Assembly: GCA_964613665.1 (NCBI GenBank)
Contig: CAZTIG010000014.1
Coordinates: 14,547 to 78,546, forward strand
Source of the DNA: CAZQFV01 sp964613665
GTDB lineage: Bacteria > Chloroflexota > Chloroflexia > DTKN01
DNA length: 64,000 nt
Direction of reading: 5' to 3'
The position numbers and the translations under genes were made by a program. Below, one piece after another: positions 58,970 through 64,000 of this stretch. The notes below the pieces were generated by a model that did no database searches, was not told the origin of the DNA, and saw only the letters and a program-made list of their open reading frames with translations. Position 1 is the first letter of the stretch; each line of letters opens with the position of its first letter.

Positions 58970-59473
58970 ATGCCGGCCGGCGAGGACTGCCTGGCGTACT
59001 TTGCTTCCCCCTACCTGCACTTCCCCGGCCAGGCCACCGTCGGGGAGGCCCTGCGCGCCTATCACCACCAGGGCGGCCAGTGGTGGTGGCTGCTAACCAC
59101 CGCCCGGGAGGGCCGCTTCTACGTCTGCTCCTTCGGCAGCCTGCTGCCCTACCTCACCGGGCGAACGGGGCACATCGTGCACAACATCGGCGACTGCGTC
59201 ATCTGCTGCGGCATCGATCCGCTGCTGTGGCGGGACACCGGCGCCCTGCTGGCAGAGGCCCTGGCCGACGAGGCCGTCTGCGCGCGGCCGCTGGCCGACC
59301 TGCCGCTGGCCGACCTGCCGGTCGTGGCCATCGAGACGGTTGCGGAAAGCGCCCCGCGTCACCGCTGGTTTCTCTATACCGGGCGGGTCTGTGGGCTGAC
59401 CGAGAACGGGGCTCTCCGCGGCGTGCATGTCGACGTGATGCGCGACCTGGACGGGGGCCGGCCCGACTTCTGA
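58970..59473 (+). CDS. hypothetical protein, 167 residues
   Basis: No family is recognised. The sequence begins MPAGEDCLAYFASPYLHFPG, holds two CVICC-like Cys (IGDCVICCGIDP) and a repeated LADLPLADLP linker, and ends RGVHVDVMRDLDGGRPDF. VHNIGDCVICCG followed by acidic residues could form a metal site, but this is speculation. It starts 3 bp after the membrane protein gene. Confidence 0.55.
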   Translation: MPAGEDCLAYFASPYLHFPGQATVGEALRAYHHQGGQWWWLLTTAREGRFYVCSFGSLLPYLTGRTGHIVHNIGDCVICCGIDPLLWRDTGALLAEALADEAVCARPLADLPLADLPVVAIETVAESAPRHRWFLYTGRVCGLTENGALRGVHVDVMRDLDGGRPDF

Positions 59474-59551
59474 GGGCCGCTGGGACCATGACCGTGCCTC
59501 CGCTTTCACATGGCCGTCAAGTCCGGCCAGGCCAGAAGGAGGGCAGCGCCG

Positions 59552-60106
59552 ATGGAACTCTATCCCGCCAGCGCGGCTGTTCCGCAGGAAAAGCGCACCG
59601 GCCGCCTCTACCTCCGCCCCCTGCGGGCGACCGATGTGGAGCTGGACTATGATGCGGTCATGTCCAGCGCGGCGATGCTGCGCCGCTGGAGCCAGAGCGA
59701 CTGGCCGGCCGACAACTTTACCCTGGCCGACCTGCAGCGCCATGAGCGCGAGCACCTGGAGCGCAAGGCCTTTACCTTCACCGTCCTGAACCCCCCAGGG
59801 ACACGATGCCTGGGATGCGTCTACATCATGCCCCTGCCGCCCGAGCAGGTCCCGCTGTGCCCGGGGGCAGCCTATGCCGCCGACGTCGGCTTCTGGGTGC
59901 GCGCCTCCGAGGTGCCCAACGATCTCGACCAGCACCTCTTGACCACCCTGCTGGACTGGTTCCGGGCCGAGTGGGCCTTGGACCGCGTCCTCTTCACCAT
60001 CGTCCAGCAGGAGACACGGCAGGCCGCCCTCCTGGCCGCGGCCGGGCTGGAGCAACGCCTGGCCGTCGCGCTGCCCGACGGAAGGCTGTGCCGGGTCTTT
60101 GGCTAG
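59552..60106 (+). CDS. GNAT-family N-acetyltransferase
   Basis: A 184-residue acetyltransferase of the RimJ/RimL-like group: LYLRPLRATDVELDYDAVMS, LADLQRHEREHLERKAFTFT, CLGCVYIMPL, then DVGFWVRASEVPNDLDQHLLTTLLDWF and RVLFTIVQQETRQAALLAAA (the acetyl-CoA loop region). ATG 59552 follows AAGGAGGGCAG and is preferred over the upstream start. Substrate unknown. The next gene follows closely. Confidence 0.75.
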   Translation: MELYPASAAVPQEKRTGRLYLRPLRATDVELDYDAVMSSAAMLRRWSQSDWPADNFTLADLQRHEREHLERKAFTFTVLNPPGTRCLGCVYIMPLPPEQVPLCPGAAYAADVGFWVRASEVPNDLDQHLLTTLLDWFRAEWALDRVLFTIVQQETRQAALLAAAGLEQRLAVALPDGRLCRVFG

Positions 60107-60197
60107 GCCCGACTTTCCCAGGCAGGAGCAAGGCCCTTCCGTAGCGGCGGCTGGAAGCGCCCCGCGTGTGCCAGATTGGGCCCACGGAGGAGGTTGT

Positions 60198-60956
60198 ATG
60201 CCCTACCCCATCCTGGAGTACGACCCGAGCCCCACCGCCTTCATCGAACCTTCCCGGGTGATCCAACCCCGCGACGTGCCGGAGCACTGCGTCATCTGCT
60301 TCTTCCGCGAGGTCATCGAGCAGGCCGCGGCCGAACACCACGCCACGGTGCTGGCGGAGAACTGCTGGGAGGACGGGCCCCATCCCCTCTACGAGATCGC
60401 CTGGCAGGGCCGGCGCCTGGCCTTTTTCCATCCCGGCGTCGGCGCGCCGCTGGCCGCCAGCCTGCTGGAGGAGGTCATCGCCTTTGGCTGCCGCAAGTTC
60501 GTCGCCTGTGGCGGCTGCGGCGTCCTGGAAAAGGACATCGCCGTCGGCCACCTCATCGTGGTCTCCGGGGCCATCCGCGACGAGGGCACCTCGTACCACT
60601 ACCTCCCTCCCGCCCGAGAGGTCGTCGCCAACGAAGAGGCGGCCCGGGCGCTGGCCATGACGCTGGACCAGCATGGCGTGCCCTACCGCATGGGGAAGAC
60701 ATGGACGACCGATGCGCCCTACCGCGAGACGGCGCAGCGCATCGCCCAGCGGCGCAGCGAGGGCTGTCTGACGGTGGAGATGGAAAGCGCCGCGCTCCTG
60801 GCCGTGGCCCAGTTCCGCGGCGCCGTCCTGGGACAGGCGCTCTATGGCGGCGACGACCTGAGCGGCGCCGAGTGGTGCGACCGTGGCTGGCAGTCGCGCA
60901 GGGAGGTCAGGAGGAGCCTCTTCTGGCTGTGCGCGGAGGCCTGCCTGGCGCTCTGA
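60198..60956 (+). CDS. nucleoside phosphorylase (uridine phosphorylase-like)
   Basis: A 252-residue phosphorylase of the PNP/UDP family. It cleaves nucleosides with phosphate. Conserved features: FFHPGVGAPLAASLLEEVIA, KFVACGGCGVLEKDIAVGHL, AIRDEGTSYHYLPPAREV (the DEGTSYHY segment) and CLTVEMESAALLAVAQFRGA (the MESA motif that holds ribose). ATG 60198 after GGAGGTTGT is the start. Confidence 0.88.
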   Translation: MPYPILEYDPSPTAFIEPSRVIQPRDVPEHCVICFFREVIEQAAAEHHATVLAENCWEDGPHPLYEIAWQGRRLAFFHPGVGAPLAASLLEEVIAFGCRKFVACGGCGVLEKDIAVGHLIVVSGAIRDEGTSYHYLPPAREVVANEEAARALAMTLDQHGVPYRMGKTWTTDAPYRETAQRIAQRRSEGCLTVEMESAALLAVAQFRGAVLGQALYGGDDLSGAEWCDRGWQSRREVRRSLFWLCAEACLAL

Positions 60957-61016
60957 CGCACGCAAGCGGTTGGTCTCCCCTTGGGGGGGCCGCAGCTGAT
61001 GGGGGCGAGCAGGGGG

Positions 61017-61436
61017 TCACTCGCCGATGATTTTGACCAGTACCCGCTTCCTTCTCCGACCGTCGAACTCGCCGTAAAAGATCTGTTCCCACGGCCCGAA
61101 ATCCAGCCGGCCCTCGGTCACCGCCACGACGACCTCGCGCCCCATGACCTGGCGCTTGAGGTGGGCGTCGCCGTTGTCCTCGCCAGTGCGGTTGTGGCGG
61201 TAGCGGCTGATCGGCTCGTGCGGGGCCAACCCCTCCAACCACTCCTCGTAGTCGGCGTGCAGCCCGCTCTCGTCGTCGTTGATAAAGACGCTGGCGGTGA
61301 TATGCATGGCGTTGACCAGAACGAGCCCGTCCCGCACACCGCTGGCCCGCAGCGCCTCCTCCACCTGCGGCGTGATGTTGACAAAGGCCCGCCGGGTGGG
61401 CACGTTGAACCATAGCTCCTGGCGATAGCTCTTCAT
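61017..61436 (-). CDS. YjbQ family secondary thiamine-phosphate synthase-like protein
   Basis: A 139-residue protein of the UPF0047/YjbQ family. Marks: ELWFNVPTRRAFVNITPQVE, DGLVLVNAMHITASVFINDD, EPISRYRHNRTGEDNGDAHL (the conserved H and GED), EVVVAVTEGRLDFGPWEQIF and YGEFDGRRRKRVLVKIIGE. Family members show thiamine-phosphate synthase activity in vitro; the physiological role is unclear. It converges with the phosphorylase. Confidence 0.88.
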   Translation of the reverse strand: MKSYRQELWFNVPTRRAFVNITPQVEEALRASGVRDGLVLVNAMHITASVFINDDESGLHADYEEWLEGLAPHEPISRYRHNRTGEDNGDAHLKRQVMGREVVVAVTEGRLDFGPWEQIFYGEFDGRRRKRVLVKIIGE

Positions 61437-61521
61437 CGGCGTCCTCCTCCAAGCGCTCAGTACATCCCAGTATACCGGAATCGGCCGGCCGGCGCAAGCG
61501 GTTTCTGGGGAGGCACCGCCC

Positions 61522-61550
61522 TTGACGCCCACCTCGCCCTGTGGCATAAT
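61522..61550 (+). promoter_or_regulatory. promoter of the serine hydrolase gene
   Basis: TTGACG (61522-61527), 17 bp, CATAAT (61545-61550). The sequence around it, with CCCACCTCGCCCTGTGG as spacer, recurs almost exactly at 63280. Confidence 0.7.
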
Positions 61551-61592
61551 CAGTGGGCAAGAGACAGGGTGACAAGGAGACGAGGTGACACG

Positions 61593-62984
61593 ATGGAGAT
61601 CGAGCAGCGCATCCAGCTCGTCGAGCAGGGGCTCCTGACCAAGGTCCGCGCCAGCAATCGTCCCCCGCGCCGGCGGGGGCTGGCCGAGCGCATGGCCCAC
61701 TATATCGTCCCCGGGGTCAGCATCGCCGTGGTCGACGGCGGCGGCATCGCCTGGGCCCGCGGCTACGGCCTGGCCGAGGCCGGCCGGCCCGACCCGGTGA
61801 CGCCGCAGACGCTCTTCCAGGCGGCCTCGATCAGCAAGCCGGTCTCGGCGCTGGCCGCGCTGCGCCTGGTGCAGGCCGGCCTCCTGGACCTGGACGCGGA
61901 CGTCAACGGTGGCCTGCGCTCCTGGCAGGTGCCGCCGCACGCGTGGACGGGCACGGAGCCGGTGACGCTGCGCCGGCTGCTGTCGCACAGCGCCGGCCTG
62001 ACCGTCCCCGGCTTTCCCGGCTACGCCCAGGGCGCGGCGCTGCCCACCCTCGTCCAGGTGCTGGACGGCGCCCCGCCGGCCAACACCGCGCCCATCCGCG
62101 TCACCCGGCAGCCGGGGCTGGCCTACGAGTACTCCGGCGGCGGGTACGCCGTGCTGCAGCAGCTCCTGGAGGACGTGGCCGGCCAGCCCTTTGCCGACCT
62201 GCTGCAGGAGACGGTCCTGCGGCCGGCCGGGATGGCCGACAGCGCCTTTACGCCGCCGGCAGCCGGCGCGGCGGCGGCGACGGCACATCGTCCCGACGGC
62301 AGCGCCGTGCCCGGGCGCTGGCATACCTACCCTGAGCTGGCCGCGGCCGGCCTGTGGACGACGCCCTCCGACCTGGCCCGCTTTGCCCTGGCGCTGCAGG
62401 CGGCCTGGGCCGGCGCGCCGGGCGCCATCCTCTCCCAAACACTGGCCCGGGAGATGCTCAGGCCGCAGCTGGAGGACATGGGCCTCGGCCCGATCGTCGT
62501 CGAGGACGGCGAGCGCCTCATCTTTGGCCACGGCGGCTCCAACGAGGGCTACCGCTGCATGTTCTGGCACGTGCCCAACAGCGGCCAGGGCGTGGCGGTG
62601 ATGACCAACTCGGACAACGGTTGGGCGCTGGCCGGCGAGATCGTCCGCGCCGTGGCCGCGGCGCACGAGTGGCCCGCCATCGCCGGCTTTCACGTTCTGG
62701 CCCAGGATGAGCGGGTGCTGATCGACGTCGACCCGGCGGCATACGGCGCGCTGGCGGGCCGGTACGCCCGGGAGGGCGAGGGGGCGCCCATCCACGTCAC
62801 GGTCGAGCAGGGCCGCCTGCAGCTCTGGCTGGAGGGCGAGTGGGGCCGCCCGGAGGAGCTGAACGCCGAGTCGGCAGCGCGCTACGTGACCTGGCATGGC
62901 TATACCGTGGAGTTCCCCGGTCCGGGCGCCCTGCGCCTGACCGACCCCTGGGGCGACACCGTCGCGGCGCGCCGGGCGGGCTGA
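61593..62984 (+). CDS. serine hydrolase, beta-lactamase/class C family
   Basis: A 463-residue serine hydrolase. SxxK catalytic motif in AASISKPVSALAALRL, RRLLSHSAGLTVPGFPGYAQ, the YxG/N-type EYSGGGYAVLQQLLEDV and HGGSNEGY as the KTG-equivalent. A C-terminal beta domain follows (about residues 375-463). No signal peptide is seen, so it is intracellular or leaderless. ATG 61593 is preferred. Esterase or D-aminopeptidase activity is more likely than beta-lactam hydrolysis. Confidence 0.85.
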   Translation: MEIEQRIQLVEQGLLTKVRASNRPPRRRGLAERMAHYIVPGVSIAVVDGGGIAWARGYGLAEAGRPDPVTPQTLFQAASISKPVSALAALRLVQAGLLDLDADVNGGLRSWQVPPHAWTGTEPVTLRRLLSHSAGLTVPGFPGYAQGAALPTLVQVLDGAPPANTAPIRVTRQPGLAYEYSGGGYAVLQQLLEDVAGQPFADLLQETVLRPAGMADSAFTPPAAGAAAATAHRPDGSAVPGRWHTYPELAAAGLWTTPSDLARFALALQAAWAGAPGAILSQTLAREMLRPQLEDMGLGPIVVEDGERLIFGHGGSNEGYRCMFWHVPNSGQGVAVMTNSDNGWALAGEIVRAVAAAHEWPAIAGFHVLAQDERVLIDVDPAAYGALAGRYAREGEGAPIHVTVEQGRLQLWLEGEWGRPEELNAESAARYVTWHGYTVEFPGPGALRLTDPWGDTVAARRAG

Positions 62985-63349
62985 GGAGCGGGGCCACCGC
63001 GAGAAGCCGCATCCAGGCGTGGATATCAACCAGGCCTCCAGTTTACACCAAGAGCACGGCGGGCCACCGTCCTGGCCGCTCTCACGGCGCCTCTGTGGGC
63101 TGAGCGGAGGCGGCTACGGACTGGAGCAGCCCGTCTGTGGGCAGTGCAGCGCAGGCCGACGGCGGGACGCCGGCCGGGCACGCCGCCGTAGTCGAAGCCT
63201 GCCCGGTGAAGCGCGCCTCGTCAAAGAGGCCGCGCTCCTGGCCCATCTGGCGACATGCATCCAACTGGAACCAGACTCCTTGACACCCACCCCGCCCTGT
63301 GGCATAATCCCCCCAGGCCCCAAGCCAGGAGGATGCCATAGCCGCTGCG
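62985..63349. other. intergenic region with a promoter at its end, no gene seen
   Basis: About 365 bp. No frame is convincing. TTGACA (63280-63285), 17 bp, CATAAT (63303-63308) near the end drives the next gene; the unit is a near-duplicate of the promoter at 61522. Confidence 0.55.
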
Positions 63350-63874
63350 ATGACCAAGGAAGAGGTGTTCGAGCTGGCCCAGCTGTTCGGCGGGCTGCCG
63401 CAGGACCAGGCAGACCAGCTCTTGGCCGAGCTGCGGCGCGAGCAGCCCGGGCTCTACAGCTTCCTGAAAGGGTTCGAGAGCGTCTTCCCCGACCTCGACG
63501 AGTGCAACAAGGTGCGCAGCATCGCCGTGACCACCTGGCTGATCCCGAAGCGCAGCGCCGAGCCGCCGGGCCTGGTCACCCAGGAGATGATCCTGGACGG
63601 CCTCGACGCCTACGAGGCCGAGCTGGTGCGCCTGGCCGCCGTGCAGGGGAAAGCGCGCCAGAAGGTGACCGCCGAGGTGGTGCTGGCCCACCCCGAGCCG
63701 GCCCTGCTGGCCTACGTGACGATGATGGTCAAGCATGGGGCCACCCCCCCGTTCCAGGACGAGAGCTTCCTGCGGGCGCACAAGCTGCTGCGGGTCATCT
63801 TGCACGCGCTGATCGCCAGCCGCGGCCACAAGGCCGGCCGGCGGCTGCGGAGGGGGCCGGGCGGCAGGGCGTGA
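63350..63874 (+). CDS. hypothetical helical protein, 174 residues
   Basis: No family is recognised. The sequence is mainly helical (MTKEEVFELAQLFGGLPQDQ, LLAELRREQPGLYSFLKGFE, YEAELVRLAAVQGKARQKVT, ESFLRAHKLLRVILHALIAS) and soluble, with a basic, Gly-rich tail. A strong promoter lies just upstream. ATG 63350 is the start; the ribosome site is weak. Confidence 0.6.
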   Translation: MTKEEVFELAQLFGGLPQDQADQLLAELRREQPGLYSFLKGFESVFPDLDECNKVRSIAVTTWLIPKRSAEPPGLVTQEMILDGLDAYEAELVRLAAVQGKARQKVTAEVVLAHPEPALLAYVTMMVKHGATPPFQDESFLRAHKLLRVILHALIASRGHKAGRRLRRGPGGRA

Positions 63875-64000
63875 GGCCACGGGCAGGTGACAATGGGCTG
63901 ACCGCTGCCCGCTGACCGCTGATCGCTGCCCGCTCATCGGGCCTTGTGTCAACTTTCGCCCGGAATTGGTCCAGCAGTTTTCGGCCAAGGTGGTCCACAT
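63875..64000. other. non-coding edge region with short repeats
   Basis: TGACCGCTG(A/C)-like units repeat between 63898 and 63940. The last 50 bases (reverse strand ATGTGGACCACCTTGGCCGA) could be the start of another element or gene cut by the window edge. Confidence 0.35.

Noticed and set aside
63221..64000. Minus-strand frame to the window edge
   Set aside because: Low-complexity shadow of the hypothetical gene at 63350, with no domain.

Overview
The window is a high-GC bacterial chromosome segment. It most resembles a Chloroflexota genome (Anaerolineae/Caldilineae type). This is inferred from the high GC, the many PadR regulators, Pro/Thr-rich cell-surface proteins, a secreted-protein fragment ending in a YLPLV-type tail, and an actinobacterial-type xylose isomerase; no rRNA gene is present to settle it. 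There is no CRISPR array and no intact tRNA.

Layout. 1-7.8 kb: a deletion-fused ABC exporter remnant, a Pro/Thr-rich surface protein with an in-frame UGA, a peroxiredoxin whose catalytic Cys codon is UGA (probable selenocysteine), a NifX/DUF364/PadR operon, and an E2-acyltransferase/SRPBCC/DoxX cluster. 8-19 kb: two two-component systems, small membrane proteins, methyltransferases, a PadR-controlled flavodoxin/4Fe-4S operon with a clear operator, and a self-regulated PadR with a textbook promoter/operator. 19-28 kb: phoR1-phoB1-surE1, then an ArsR / UshA-like selenoprotein / ArsP-type permease / thioredoxin-like locus, then a patch of decayed genes and a miniature IS derivative. 28-41 kb: a LacI-controlled xylo-oligosaccharide catabolic island (LacI, five-gene ABC importer, GH3 beta-xylosidase, XylA, XylB). 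41-42.7 kb: a tyrosine integrase beside a tRNA-like remnant and a truncated FAD oxidoreductase. 42.8-56 kb: a phosphate island with a solute-binding/VWA operon, ArsC, PhoU, a second ArsC, PstBACS, phoR2-phoB2 and surE2. 56-64 kb: an integrase fragment cut by a complete IS element, then small metabolic genes and a serine hydrolase.

How it fits together. The phosphate region is tied together by tandem 11-bp Pho-box-like arrays. Each ends about 5-6 bp before a -10 element with no -35, and they lie upstream of surE1, surE2, pstS, the phoB2-phoR2 operon, the solute-binding/VWA operon and the FAD oxidoreductase. The phoR-phoB-surE block occurs twice (about 19.5-23.3 kb and 51.9-56.0 kb). Copy 1 keeps a decayed Pho array where pstS would lie, suggesting a segmental duplication followed by loss.

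Two genes carry in-frame UGA exactly where relatives have catalytic or ligand Cys, each followed by a plausible bacterial SECIS hairpin. The organism is therefore predicted to insert selenocysteine, with selA/B/C/D outside this window. Several genes are joined by clean deletions (ABC ATPase/permease, AbrB-like/CPBP, thioredoxin-like/GMC oxidoreductase, transposase), which is either real reductive decay or an assembly problem.
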